From contig CAUYUJ010012614.1 of NCBI GenBank assembly GCA_963575745.1, positions 332,501 through 396,500 of the forward strand: a stretch of DNA of 64,000 nt. The letters run 5' to 3'. The notes below the pieces were generated by a model that was given only the letters and a program-made list of their open reading frames with translations, did not search any database and had not been told where the DNA came from. This document shows positions 1 through 10,607 of the stretch, piece by piece; the stretch's first letter is position 1; every line of letters begins with the position of its first letter. This DNA is from Prorocentrum cordatum. Its lineage: Eukaryota; Sar; Dinophyceae; Prorocentrales; Prorocentraceae. The position numbers and the translations under genes were made by a program.

Positions 1-770
1 CTGGGGTCGACCGCCGCAACGGGGGGAGGCGCACGGGGCACGCGTGCGCAAGGGCACATTTGGCTGCGGTTGCGAAGCTGCCCTTTTTCGGGCCTTGTCC
101 TTGAAGTGCGATGGGGCGCCCAGGGTTTTATCAATGACGCGCCCGCGCATTTTTGATGCCCCCGCGGCGGTTGGGCCACATTGCTTCGCAGTTGGCATGG
201 CGAAGATGGGCGTGTAAACTTGCGGCCGCAGGCCATGTGAAATCTACATGCCGGCCCTAGCTGTCGCGTATTCCAAGGCCTGCCTGTAGGTCCCACCGCC
301 CGCCGAATGCGATGGGGGTTGGCAGACCCCCTTCCCCTGACCTGCGATGCGTTGTTTACAAACGGATTAGCATGACCAGTAGGCCCTATCCCGATCACAC
401 CAAAATCTCATCACACACGTCGTTATCAGCAGTCCCCCCCCGTGCTCTCTTCCTCATCATCCCTGCGCGCCTTTCTCATCATGCCCTCCTCTTCATTCTT
501 GTCGTTCCGCACAGCTCTGGCGTGAGAGGAGCCATCCACTGGGAAGGCAGCCGCGTCCGAATGAGTCGGTTGCTGGCCTGGGAGCACCCGTTGTTGATTC
601 GCGGTTGTTTCCTCCTTTCCCACGCCCCTGGAACTCTCGCTCTCCCTCCTCATTCCCTTCTGTCTCTCCCCCGTCCCCGCATGACCTCGCCTTCCCTCCT
701 CTCCGAAGTCCACGGTCGGAACTATTGGCATTCGGCTTGCCCCTCCCAGGCTGCCAGCATCCGGCCTTTC
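1..770. other. intergenic, no gene seen
   Basis: GC-rich sequence without a convincing coding frame. Open frames here are short, overlap on both strands and look like nothing I know. From about 425 the + strand becomes pyrimidine-rich. No RNA gene or promoter element is recognisable. Confidence 0.5.
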
Positions 771-1110
771 GAAGGCCTCTTGGGGCCTCTTGGGAGGAGT
801 ACCCGAAGACACTTGGAGGCCTCTTTTCGGCTTTTCGGGGGACCTCTGGAGCCTCTTGCAGCCTCTTGGGCTTGGACGCCTCCTGGGAACATCAGGAGGC
901 ATCTTCGGCTTCTCTTGCGCGCCTTCTGGCGCTATCGTGTATCATTTTGGGATGGATCGGCCTCCACGTGTCATGCCAAGCTCCCTCTATTGAGCCTCTC
1001 ATGAAGCCGCTTCGGGGGCATCTTGGTCCTCTCTTGGACTCAGGGCCCGTATTGCAGCCGTCTTCGGAGTCTCTTGGGCCGTCTTGGACGTCCGCAAGAC
1101 CCATGAATCG
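771..1110. repeat. degenerate CTTGGGGCC-type repeat
   Basis: Irregular repetition of TCTTGGGGCC-like words every 12-20 bases. The same low-complexity family recurs near 2300-2995, 6655-6850, 8040-8340, 14270-14400, 18985-19395, 20625-20830, 24700-24760, 41600-41880 and 57570-57625. It fills introns of the better genes here, so it is probably non-coding, although it can be read as long open frames. Confidence 0.7.
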
Positions 1111-1916
1111 ACAGTGTTACAACTACGCGCAAATTCTCAAGGGCTGTGGGCGACATTGGTTTCTTTTGCCGACCCCAAGGGCCCCCCATATGCCCCACTT
1201 GAATCCCAAGAGAGGCCCGTGACGGACCTGAGGGCCATCTGGCATTCTTGAAGTTTGGACCCCGAGCCGCGCTCCCAAGGCCTTTGGTAAAGTCACGCGG
1301 CTGTCCCCACTGGCGCCCGCGAGCGCCAAGAAACAGCCAGGAATTCTTGGAATCTGGGGCATGGGGCCTTTCAGAGGTATTCCCCGCGCATTTCATGGAC
1401 AGAGCTCGAAGGGACTTGTGAACAGTCCGCTTAATTTCTGCGTTGTGGTGGCATAGCCGTTGGTCGGTGTCAGCCTCCAATGGTGCCGTGGGGGCACTCG
1501 TTGCGCGGCCGCACAGCAGCGCGCGAGTACGGGAACAGAGAGCGATGCCTGGATAGATTTAGCTGGGCGCGGATGCGAGGGAGGACCCAGAGGTGGAGAA
1601 GGGGGTGGAGGAGGATGAGGAAGAGTGCGATGAGGAGGGGGTGGTAATTGGGACAAAGGTGGATGAGGACTGGAGGGAGACACAACGAATACGGTCGATT
1701 GCGATTGGGTAGTCGTTGCATTTCCTGAGTCTTTAATTCCTTGCCACTGCAGAGCCGAATCCGAGATCGGGCGCCCATGAGTTTGAGGGCAGGGCGCATT
1801 GTAAGTCTGATGAGGGTTGGTGGGTGGAGGGATCAGGGGGATAATAACAGCACGACGGTAGAAAGCTATTGAATGGTGAAGTGTCGACCGAGGGCACAAA
1901 CATGAGGGCGGCTGCT
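1111..1916. other. intergenic, no gene seen
   Basis: Unique-looking sequence with a purine-rich stretch around 1570-1680. A long minus-strand open frame crossing it is caused by stop-free repeats and has Ser/Pro runs, so I did not call it. Confidence 0.45.
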
Positions 1917-2050
1917 GAATTCTTGACGCTTCGCGCGTCCCCACCAGCCGATCCACAAACGAGGCACAGGCGAGTTGAGGTGATAGGGACCTGTAGGAGC
2001 AAAGAGGGGGACAGCCGAACCGTTCGAAGGAGGATGAGGAGGAGGAGGAG

Positions 2051-2083
2051 GATGGATGGATGGATGGATGGATGGATGGATGA
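2051..2083. repeat. (GATG)n tetranucleotide array
   Basis: Uninterrupted GATG repeats inside the dispersed element. The element copy near 15 kb carries the same GGAT/GATG tract at the same place, so the array travels with the element. Confidence 0.9.
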
Positions 2084-2097
2084 AGGAGGAGGGAGAA

Positions 2098-2228
2098 TGA
2101 TGACGAATCATATGCTGACGATGATGATGATGCTGATGATGATGATGATGATGATGCTGATGATGGTGATGATGATGCTGATGATGATGAGGATGATGGT
2201 GGTGATGATGTTGATGTTGTTGTTGTTG

Positions 2229-2260
<32 letters not shown>

Positions 2261-2279
2261 GATGATGATGATGATGAGG
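2098..2279. repeat. (ATG)n trinucleotide array
   Basis: About 180 bp of GAT/ATG repeats with CTG, GTG and TTG interruptions. The other copy of the element lacks it, so it expanded in this copy only. Confidence 0.9.
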
Positions 2280-3138
2280 CGGCGGAGGAGGAGGAAGGAG
2301 GATGGGCGAGAAGACGGACCAGAGGCCTCTCGGACGCCTCTCGGAGTGGGATATCTTTCGGGCGCCTCTTTGAGGCCTCTTGGGGCGTCTTGGGGTTTTC
2401 TTGGCGGTCCAGGGGGGCTCTCGGGCGTCTTGGGTTCCTCGGAGGGGCTCTTGGGGCCGCTTGGGTCGTCTTGGGGGCCTCTTGGGAGTCTATTTGGACC
2501 ATCTTGGGGCCTCTTGAGGCCTCCTGGACGCCTTTTGGGGCCATCTTGGAGGACATCGATAAAAAAAGAGGAGCTTCAATTATCCCCCCCCCTCCCCCTC
2601 GGGAGTCCGTAAAATCGCCTCTTGAGGCGCTCTCGGGGTGTTTTTGGAGCGCTCTTGGGAGCTCTTGGGGCCGTCTTGGGCCCTCTTGGGCCTCCCTCGG
2701 GGCCCTCGCGGGCCATGTAGAGCCATCTTGAGGCCTCGAATGGCCATCGGAAGCGAACGGGCGACGATGCAATCATCATTGGTTTGTGGTTTGTAAGAAA
2801 AGTTTTGGAAGGATTTTACCGTCTTGCGGGATGATTTGGAGGTCTCGGAGGCTTCTGGGAGCCGTCTTGGAGCGTTCTTGGGGCCTCTTGGAGCATCTTG
2901 AGAGCCAGATTGAGGAATCTTAGGCTGTCTTGAGCCATCTTGGATATCATCTTGGGCTCTTCGAGGCCCTCTTGGAGCCATCTTGGGCCATCCCGGACGC
3001 TCTAACTGCCCGCGATCCCCCCCCTCCAGGTCCAGGGGAGGGGTCAGGGGGAGGGGTAAACCCCTCCCCGAAGGGGAAGAAGGCGGCTGGAAGAGTTAAC
3101 GCTCTAGACCACCTTACGCCCTAAAGGGCTGGTGGGAT

Positions 3139-3382
3139 TCACCATCTCGGTCAGGAGAGCGCCGCCAAATATTGTCGACCAGGCGAGCGATGTGCCAAGC
3201 TCTCGTGTCACAGACCAGCTGAAACATGAGGGTTCGTGATGGCAGTAAACAACTCAGAAGGCTCACCACTTGACCACGTCGTGATCACTGCCATCGCCAT
3301 CGTACTTCTATGGTTGCTCGAAAGAGGCAGTGGCTGAGACACACTGCACTTCTGGTATTGTGCCTGTGCCTGTTGCCGCTGG
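3139..3382. other. upstream region of gene A
   Basis: No gene seen. The sequence loses its similarity to the second repeat copy here, which sets the right edge of the element. No promoter motif is recognisable. Confidence 0.4.
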
Positions 3383-4591
3383 ATGGATGTCGACTGCGAT
3401 GTTGGTGACCTTCTGAGCCTCGGCAGGCTATTTGCTGCGTGCCACGAGGGCCAGCGCGTAGCAGTGGCGCCCGCTGAACAGTTTGCTCTGGTGGCGGCGC
3501 CCGCAGCCCCGCCAGCAGCGGGGGCTGTCGACCCACATGTTCAAGAGGACTTGCAGGAGTTAGCGCTCCTTGGTGCCATCGGCGCTGTCGTCCCGCACCA
3601 GGCGAATCGCAAATTCCAGAGGAGGTCTTGGCAGCACGCGCTGAATGCTAGTAGGGAATGGAGTCGTCTTTGCATTCAGAGGAAGCTCGATGATGCACAG
3701 GGCCAGCTTAAAAAAGCTAAGACACAACTTGCAGTGGTGGCAGCTTCATTCCCGGCAGCGCAGAAGATCCTCGGCGTTCGAGCCCACGAGCTGAAGAGAT
3801 ACCTGAGTGGGGGGGGCGGCGAGCAGACGCTGGCCCAGGTCACCATGCATCTGGCAGTCGTTGGGTCGACAGGCTCCTCCTCAGCCAAATCTTCTTCTCA
3901 GATTCGAGCGATTGCTCGCGCGGCCAGATGCATCCGCAGCGTCATGGCCGACCGTGTCCAGGCACTCGTTATGCCTGTCCATCCTGTTGTCGGGGAATAC
4001 CGTGTGGTGGTCATATGTTACCAATGGGACGAGACCCTGCAATCGCTCAGGTCGCTGGTAGGAAGTGCACCGTCCACACGTGGGGCACCACAGCGATCAT
4101 CGACTGCCAGTTCCAAAGTTCAGACCATGGTCCAATCTGCAGTGGTGACCGAATTTACGTACGCCGACCCCGCTCAAGAGGCAACAACCGTCTACGGGGT
4201 CCCTTGGATTTGTCGACCAATGTTCCTGTGGAGGCAGACAGCCAATCATATTTTGGAGGCTCTGTTTCGGTCCTACCCCGTGGACCTGTCAGATCGAGCA
4301 CGGGTTGCCGCCATGAGCCAATTGTCGGACGCCGTGGTGTTGGTGTTCTTGCGCGATGGGGCGAGCGCAAACGGACTTGCGATCAAACACATTCTGTCTG
4401 TGATATGCCAGCAAGGGTTTCCCAACATTCTCCCTTTCAGCCAACTGTGCTGCTTACATTTGTGCGCGATTGCCAGGACCAGAGTAAAGCAAGTTCAATC
4501 GATTTTGAATTCCCTGAGCAGCTTCACCCGGTGGCTTCGGACCAGCAGGAGCGGCGGGGCGGGGGGGGGGAAGGGCGCCCGACCCGCGTAG
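3383..4591 (+). CDS. gene A, first part: dinoflagellate-type transposase-like protein
   Basis: A 402-codon frame from an ATG, non-repetitive and of protein-like composition. I do not recognise it as a named protein. Visible pieces are an Ala/Val-rich N-terminus, a helical lysine-rich stretch (residues ~90-140), a WDETLQSLRSL word (~224-234) and, near the end, a D-G-A-S-A-N segment followed by a Cys/His-rich CCLHLCA. The spacing of D..A.N and the following C/H residues recalls RNase H-fold transposases (hAT-like), but this is inference. The frame runs into a ten-base G run (4561-4570) and stops about 20 bases later, while the next frame carries on with similar coding character. One G fewer would join the two into about 790 residues. 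Confidence 0.6.
   Translation: MDVDCDVGDLLSLGRLFAACHEGQRVAVAPAEQFALVAAPAAPPAAGAVDPHVQEDLQELALLGAIGAVVPHQANRKFQRRSWQHALNASREWSRLCIQRKLDDAQGQLKKAKTQLAVVAASFPAAQKILGVRAHELKRYLSGGGGEQTLAQVTMHLAVVGSTGSSSAKSSSQIRAIARAARCIRSVMADRVQALVMPVHPVVGEYRVVVICYQWDETLQSLRSLVGSAPSTRGAPQRSSTASSKVQTMVQSAVVTEFTYADPAQEATTVYGVPWICRPMFLWRQTANHILEALFRSYPVDLSDRARVAAMSQLSDAVVLVFLRDGASANGLAIKHILSVICQQGFPNILPFSQLCCLHLCAIARTRVKQVQSILNSLSSFTRWLRTSRSGGAGGGKGARPA
4561..4570 (+). other. G homopolymer at a frame change
   Basis: Ten consecutive G. Upstream coding is in one frame and downstream coding continues one base later, without a stop between the run and 4680. This is the probable site of the indel that splits gene A. Confidence 0.6.
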
Positions 4592-5756
4592 CAGAAATCG
4601 GAAGCACGGGGTTGCGTGGGGACACAGCGGGCGCGGGCGTTTTTCAGTTCTTGTCCGCTCCCCCAGGAACTCGGAAGCGTTGACCGCCAGCTTGGCTCGC
4701 GTGGTTCGGCGCATTTTGCAAGTGGAACCATCCCCGAGGCCAGAGGTGTACGCCAGGAGGTCAGAGCGTGTCTTTGGCGTTCTCTTCACCTCTCATGGCT
4801 GTGATGAATACCTATGGAAAAGACTAAAAGGGGACCTGGTGCGGACCAGCTTTCACCAGGAGTTGCTCGAGTACCTTTCCCTGATTGACTTGCCTGCTGC
4901 TGGAGAGGCTGCCCCAGGATTGACGCATTGGTGCTGTGTCCGGGAAGGCAGCCCTGAGGCCGCTCGGGGACTCCCAGTCGGGGGTCGCTGCTGCAAGAGC
5001 TTCGAAGAGAGCGTCAAGAAGGTGCTTCAGCCCATCGAGACCTTCATCGTCGGAAGGGGCTGGCAGCAAATGGCGCTCAGTAGGTGGACGCACGTCCCAC
5101 AGTGTAGTCGGCGAGCCCTTCTGTCCTGCCTTGGACCCAGGCTACTGCCGAGCGCGCTCGACGATCTGAGGACCAAGTGGGGCGTTTCCGACACCGTCGA
5201 GGCGCGGCTGGCGAGGTTGATCGAGATCGACAAGGAGGATTTCGCCAGCCACAACAAGCTGAGACTTTTACGGTTCTCCCGTTCTCTGTGTAGCCCGGCC
5301 TCCCCCGTGGAGCTCAGTATTTCAACTGTATCGTTGCTGGTCTTGGACTCCATCATGTACAGCTTGTTAGGGCATCGGGAGCGGGCCCGAGTAGGCATCA
5401 TGGACCTCATGAGGCCAGGGGCGTCCGTGATCACGAAGGCGCAGGTTGAAACATTGAACTTGGTGTCAGCGTTCAACTCGGACGAGACGTGTCCATGGTT
5501 CCTGCTCGCCTCTATGGGGATTGATTTGGCCGACAGGGTCACGCGCCTACGCGTGCGAGCTCAACTTCTCCAGTGCTCCTCAGGCGTCTTAGGTTCGTAT
5601 GAGCTTCGCATGTCGAAACCTCCGCGCACTCTCGCCCTGCTGTGCATGGACGGGGTCCGCCAGCGCACGATTGATGAGATTCTGCGCCGTTTTAAGGACG
5701 AGCCCGAAGAGTGCTTGCCCTTCTTCTGCCGCCAGTGGAAGAAGCTGCATATCTAG
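4592..5756 (+). CDS. gene A, second part: C-terminal half
   Basis: An open frame that begins before its first ATG-like codon at 4680 and is open back to the G run at 4561-4570, so it probably continues the frame ending at 4591. It contains an Arg-rich start, a helical region with GRGWQQMALSRWTHVPQ (the R-W-T pattern seen in many repeated dinoflagellate proteins, from memory) and several Leu-rich helices to the stop at 5754-5756. No catalytic motif is identifiable. A frameshift mutation, a sequencing indel in the G run, or a short intron are all possible; I favour an indel. Confidence 0.6.
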
Positions 5757-5875
5757 CGCTCCGCGCCAATTCCACATCATACCGAAGGGTTGTGTGTGAC
5801 GGCGGGGGGGGGGGGGAAACGCGTGAGAAGTCCGCCGATGGTGCCCTCTTTGAGCTCCAATCGTTTACTGTGCGT

Positions 5876-5985
5876 TGCGTGCGCGCGCATGTGTTTGAAT
5901 GCGCGCGCCCGTTAGGGGTGCATGCTGCGGTATTGTTGTGTGCGTGTGTCACATGTACATATGTGCGCATGTACGTATTCCACAT
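5876..5985. repeat. alternating purine/pyrimidine tract
   Basis: Rich in GCGCGC, GTGTGT and ACATGTACATATG words; such alternation favours left-handed DNA. No gene-like content. Confidence 0.5.
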
Positions 5986-6166
5986 TCGGTACATAAAAGT
6001 AAGGAAAGAGGGGAATTGGGTGGAAAGGGGTTGGAGGCAGGAGGGTGAAGCTATCGTCGGCCTCGTTGTGCTCGACGCCGTCGCCGTCATCGCTGCGTCT
6101 CTGTCGTCGCCGTTTTCGGCCGAGCTGCGGTCGGAGCGACCGGCCAGGCCACCTAGCTGCGGCTAA

Positions 6167-6427
6167 ATCGCCGTCGTCGCCGTCGTCGTCACACCGCCGT
6201 CGTCGTCGTCGTCGTGCAGAATAACGCCAGCTTCGTCGAGCTCGACCTCATCGCCGTCATCGTCGTCGTCGTCGCGCCGCCGCCGACCGACCCCGCCACT
6301 GCCGTCGCCGTCGATGTTGTCGTCGTCGCTGTCGTCGTCGCCGTCGTCGCCGTGCGCGGTCGAGCTTCGAGCGGACCGCCTGGCCACCTATCTTCGGCCG
6401 AACCTCGACCGACCGTTGTCGTCGTCA
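6167..6427. repeat. imperfect (GTC)n array
   Basis: Interrupted GTC/GCC trinucleotides. The flanks at ~6119-6165 and ~6359-6424 are diverged copies of one another (both contain CCGGCCAGGCCACCTA-like words), suggesting a tandem duplication around the array. Confidence 0.7.
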
Positions 6428-7000
6428 TGGGGGAGTTGGCGATAGAGTCATACAGACGCTTACCGACAACGGAGTCGGGGCATCCATCATTCATTTTGCA
6501 TTCCCCCTCCCTAGACACCGACGCCGTCAATGTAGAACAACCCAGCAACGCGGGGGACTACCTGGGGGCTTTGGGCGGCAATCTCTTCTCGTGCCCCCCT
6601 CCACTCTGTGCCTGGGCATCTTGTGCGTGTCGCTGTTTCCACCCTGGGTTTCTTGTGCCCTCTTGGGTTTTCCGCTTGAAGCATGTGAGCGGTCGTTTCA
6701 GATGCTCCGTTTTGGTTACCTCTTGGGGCTGCCTTGGGCCTGATTGGGGATTTCCCGTGGGCCCCCGCGGACTCTTGGGGCCTTCGTGGCCCGTCTTCGG
6801 GCCCCTGTTGGACTTGGGCCCAACGTTTCGTGCCCCTCTGAAGCTCCACCCCCATGTGCCCCTATTTGTCCCTTTCCTTGGCTTCCCTCCTTCCCCCCAA
6901 ATGGGGGATCAGAGAGAGGTTTTCGGGCAGTGGGCAGCCGCTTCTTCTCCGGACAACGGCTCGCCTGTGTGATGTAGGGCCGCTATAGCTTGGAGGGCCC

Positions 7001-8035
7001 ATGCGGGCACCGGCAGATCCGACGCGCGCTCTTCAGTTGACCAAAGGGCGAGCTTCGATTCACGCTTGGGCCTCCAGCGACATCTGCATCGATTTTTCGG
7101 AGAGGGCGCACGCATTGATGCGGCAAGACCTCGGAGGCTCAGGGCACGCCAGAAACCCCACAGTGGCTTCTAACCGGGTTTTCATGAAGATGTGCATGCA
7201 GTGCCATGCACAAGCGGGTGGTGCAAGCGTGTGTCCCGTTTGCGTCGGCCAGTTCGCTCTGTCCGACGCCCGTGAGCACTCCAAGGGGGGGAGCGCCTAC
7301 ATGGAGTACCACAATTTCAAACTACATTCTTACAAGCAACTCCACGCGCCTGATCGCCCCCTTACAGAAGATGAGACGAGGGCTGCCGAAGAGAAAATAA
7401 CTCGTGGCTGGGAGTCTATTAGAAATGGACCTCAGTACGCGACGTGGCTGGCGAAGTATAGGACTTCTCATCGTCTTCGGGCAGCGGGCCAGCATGCTAT
7501 CGCTGATGGCCCAGCCGCACACGCAAGTGGCGCCTGCCCGCAGTTCGACAGCCTGTGGGGCGACAGCACAGATCGGTCTTTCTTGATAAGCCCTGATAAC
7601 ATGGTTGCGCACGGCTTGGACAAACCACCTGGCAAGGATATCGAAAAGAAGGCTTGGTACGACGAGGAATTATGTGTGAAGGCAGACGTCCGAGACCGAT
7701 TGTCTGAGATAGTGGGCGACTGGCCGTGTGGAGAGGACGGGTGTTTCGGTTGCAAGAAAAATGTTTGCCGAGTTCATAAGTTGACTCCTGACTTCGCCAA
7801 GCAGTTCGATGAGCTCGCCAAGAGAATCAGCGATTTCGTCGATGCTGTTGGCCACGAGGCTGTTGGGGAGGCCGATGTTTTATTGAATTTCGTAGGCAAG
7901 AACACACGCGACGAGACAGACGCGGAAGCTTTGATGTTCTTGTATTTGTTGGTCGACGCACGGTACAAACCCAAGGTTCAAGTTTATAGTGGCCTTCGGC
8001 CAGTCCCACCGCCGTGCTCGAGGCGTGGGCAGTAG
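7001..8035 (+). CDS. gene B, first coding block: Cys-rich, HMG-like protein
   Basis: A 344-codon frame from ATG. It shows a Cys cluster C-x2-C...C-x2-C at residues ~65-82 (CMQC, CPVC) and a helical segment with an HMG-box-like feel (~97-160). A second Cys cluster follows (CGEDGCFGCKKNVC, ~247-260) and then a helix-rich region. I do not recognise a named family; the HMG-like reading is an inference. The real exon may end before the stop: an AAG|GTTCAAG donor-like site lies at 7973-7982. Coding of the same style resumes at ~8768 in a different frame, so the block between is best read as an intron. Confidence 0.6.
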   Translation: MRAPADPTRALQLTKGRASIHAWASSDICIDFSERAHALMRQDLGGSGHARNPTVASNRVFMKMCMQCHAQAGGASVCPVCVGQFALSDAREHSKGGSAYMEYHNFKLHSYKQLHAPDRPLTEDETRAAEEKITRGWESIRNGPQYATWLAKYRTSHRLRAAGQHAIADGPAAHASGACPQFDSLWGDSTDRSFLISPDNMVAHGLDKPPGKDIEKKAWYDEELCVKADVRDRLSEIVGDWPCGEDGCFGCKKNVCRVHKLTPDFAKQFDELAKRISDFVDAVGHEAVGEADVLLNFVGKNTRDETDAEALMFLYLLVDARYKPKVQVYSGLRPVPPPCSRRGQ

Positions 8036-8767
8036 GTTTCCTGGGGTCTCTTGGATTTTTTTTGTTTGCCCACGCCTCATTGGGGCCACTGGGGTGGTTC
8101 TTGGAGGCCTGCGGAGGTCCTCCTGTGGACCTCTCTTGGGTGATTCTGGGAGCCCTTCGGGCGCCTCTTGGGTGCTGGGAGGTGGTCTCGGGGGCCGTTT
8201 CGGGGTAGAGTCCTCGGCGGCCCCTTGGGGTTCCTTCCCTTCGGCCCCTCTTGGGCCCTCCCTGGGGGGGCCCTTTGGGTTCCTCCTGGAGTTCGGGGCC
8301 CGTCTCGGGAGGATTTTGGGGCTTTTTCTTGCGCTATCTCGAACGGTCTTCAGCCACAGGACGCCCGCGAGACAAGCACGCAGACAATGCTTTTCCATGA
8401 GGTCGGCGTTCTTGGCCGGCCTCGTGCCCCAAGGATTCCAAGACGGCCCGAAACCCCCTCAGCGGGCCCCGGGCCCCCCCCGCGGGACCATCATCGAGTG
8501 CGCGGGCAGTTTGGAATCCGACCCCAAACACGCCCAAAGGCGCCCGAGCTTCCGATTGCAGTCTTCGGTGCATGTGCAAAAACGCGAATGCCGCCACACA
8601 CGCGCGCACCGATTCCGACATGTGAGGGAGAAAAAAAAAAGGCGCCCAAGCTTCCGAGAAATGGGGTACAGGGCCTCTTGGGGAGCATCTACAACACCCA
8701 ATGCTGAGGGGCCGAAGGAACCTCAGGGCATTCCTCTGCGCGCCCAGGGGGGGCACGGTGGCGGGTT
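8036..8767 (+). other. probable intron of gene B
   Basis: Sequence between two good coding blocks, filled with CTTGGGG-type repeats (8040-8340) and an A run near 8630. It ends in a TTCTGCCAG acceptor-like word at 8761-8769. The frame on either side differs, which fits an intron of non-zero phase. Confidence 0.5.
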
Positions 8768-9791
8768 CTGCCAGTGTGATGCCGGTCATGATCAGGAGTG
8801 CACTAATTTTCATAGCGTGCCTATTCCATTCGACATCATGCTATCCGAGCGCCCACCTCGCCTGCCTGGCAACGATGAGTTGTGGGTGTTGAATCTCTGG
8901 ACATCTGACGAGATATGTTATCGCATGCTCTCCCAGCGGCCTTTGTGGGATTTCAGGGTAGTCCAGCATGACATCAAGTGTGACGTCCCATCTTTGCTTT
9001 ACATGACAGTGACGGGCTTTGAGCCTCTGCAAAAGAAGAAACCTGCCAAGCCTGCAAAGGCTGCGCACAAACCGATTTTTTTGCCAGCACAGCTCGACCT
9101 CGACGACCCGTTCACCACGCAGAGCTCCGCTCGCCCTACTTCTGTCCATGGGCCAGCTTCCAGCGGAGGTCCTGGAGCACCAACCCTGGGCTCCAAGTTG
9201 GATGATGCATTACGCGTGCCAGAGGACGTTGACCTCAGCGACGACCTGGTCGCCAACATGGCAGAAGGCGACCCCAACTGCGACCCCGACGAGTTACGGG
9301 CCGAGCTGGCGCCCGATACTCCAGAGGACCTGGACCTCGAGGGAGGTCTTCGAGATGCCGAGGCCGAGGCAGCAGCGCACGCGGACGACGAGGCCGAAAT
9401 TGCCGAGGACGTTGCGGAGCTCGACGCGACCATGATGGTATTCGAAGCCGTTGCTATCTCAACGGTATCTGGGCGAGGGGACGTGACGTGCCCAGCTCCG
9501 CCTTTCAACTGTAAGAAGGTTGCCGGGCGCATCACGACGTGGCCCCAAACGAAGCCAGTAGAATTCAGGAGTGTAGGGTGTAAATGCAGCTACCACCCAG
9601 GATGTTCTGTGACCAGGGCGAGGTGCAATATCAGCGACAATGATCTGTTGTGCTGGTTATTCTCGCATGATTTCGAGGCCCTCAGAGATGCTTCCCCCGC
9701 CGCGCTTAAAGAGCTCGGTCGGAGGCACATGGCTGCTTTCAGAAATAACGATTTTCCCACGATGGATGTTGCATCTGGGTCGGGTGTATGA
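8768..9791 (+). CDS. gene B, second coding block: acidic region and Cys-rich C-terminus
   Basis: The frame is open from far upstream, but protein-like sequence starts around 8740-8770 and ends at TGA 9789-9791. It contains a Pro/Lys linker (QKKKPAKPAKAAHK), a long acidic region rich in Glu/Asp/Ala, and a C-terminal Cys/His cluster (CPAPPFNC, then CKCSYHPGC with a following Arg-rich word and DLLCWLF). That last arrangement looks like a small zinc-binding module. Function unknown. The organisation (Cys clusters at both ends) suggests a member of a repeated dinoflagellate family, perhaps transposon-derived. Confidence 0.6.
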
Positions 9792-9890
9792 TCGCTCTCT
9801 GCGGGGTGAGAGTTGAAACGTATACACATGTTATGCTGCGGCCCCAGTCTCAATACATCATCCTGTGCAACGTGCCCTCCCTATTCGTAG

Positions 9891-10552
9891 TCTCTCTCTC
9901 CCTCTCTCTCTCTCTCCAGAGGAAGAGGAGGATAATGAGGACGAGGAGGAGCGGGAGGAGGAGGAGGAGGAGGACGCGGACAAGGAGGAGGAGGACGAGG
10001 AGGAGGAGGAGGAGGAGGAGGAGGAGGGGGAGGCGCAGGAGGAGCGTCTCGGGCGTCGCTACCCCCGAGCAGTGGGCCCGGAGCTGGATCCGACGGTCGA
10101 GGGCAGTTCGCCTCCAGGGGGCCTGCACGCAGGAGCTGTCGCTCCGCCTCTCCCCCTCCTCCCCCCCTCCTTTTCTTCCTCCTCCTCCTCCTCCTTTCTC
10201 TTTTTCCTTCCTCATCCTCCTGATTCCTCATTTCTCATTCTTTGTGCTCGTCCTCCTCTGTCTCATCATCGCTCTTCCCGTCCCTCCTCCCCTCCCTCTC
10301 CCGCCCCCTCCTCCCCTCCTCTCGTACCTCGCTTTCCCTACCTCCCGTCCCTCCTCTCTCCCCTCGCCTCCCTCCTCCCCCCATCCCTCCTCTCCCCCTC
10401 GCCCCCAACTTCCCTCGTCCCCCCCCCTACTTCCCTTCCCTCCCTTCGCCTCCCCTCCTTGCCTCCCCTCCCTCTCCCCTCATCCCTGTCCCCCCTCCTT
10501 CCTACCATCCCTCCTCCCTCCCCTCCCCTCCGTCCCACCTCCCTCCCTGGAG
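9891..10552. repeat. purine/pyrimidine strand-switch tracts
   Basis: A (CT)n tract (9891-9918) is followed by (GGA)n (9919-10035), a short mixed stretch, then about 400 bases of almost pure pyrimidine on the + strand (10140-10552, CCTCC-rich). Such tracts can form triplex DNA. Glu-, Pro- or Ser-rich frames read from them are artefacts. Confidence 0.75.
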
Positions 10553-10607
10553 GCCGAGGGGCCCATCTACAGATGAAGGGCACGCGTTGGCCACGGTGGC
10601 CCCCGTC

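Larger units (their letters stand above)
1917..3138 (+). mobile_element. 1.2 kb dispersed repeat, copy 1
   Basis: Shares both ends with 15162-16352. The 5' part (about 190 bp, beginning GAATTCTTGACGC) runs into a GATG/ATG microsatellite. The 3' part (about 2925-3138) matches the other copy through the TCTTGGGCCATC words, a CCCCTCCAGGTCCAGG block and GACCACCTT.CGCCC. The middle sections differ. There is no open frame of its own, so it looks non-autonomous. In the other copy the repeat interrupts a gene exactly like an intron. Terminal inverted repeats were not found. Confidence 0.7.
5757..7000. other. intergenic between genes A and B
   Basis: No gene. It holds a G homopolymer at 5806-5817, an alternating purine-pyrimidine stretch (5876-5985), a GTC array (6167-6427) and CTTGGGG-type repeats (6655-6850). 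Long frames across the GTC array are artefacts of the repeat. Confidence 0.55.

Noticed and set aside
1393-2772. 459-codon minus-strand frame
   Set aside because: Built from stop-free repeats (CTTGGGG, ATG, GATG) with Ser and Pro runs; the region matches a dispersed element.
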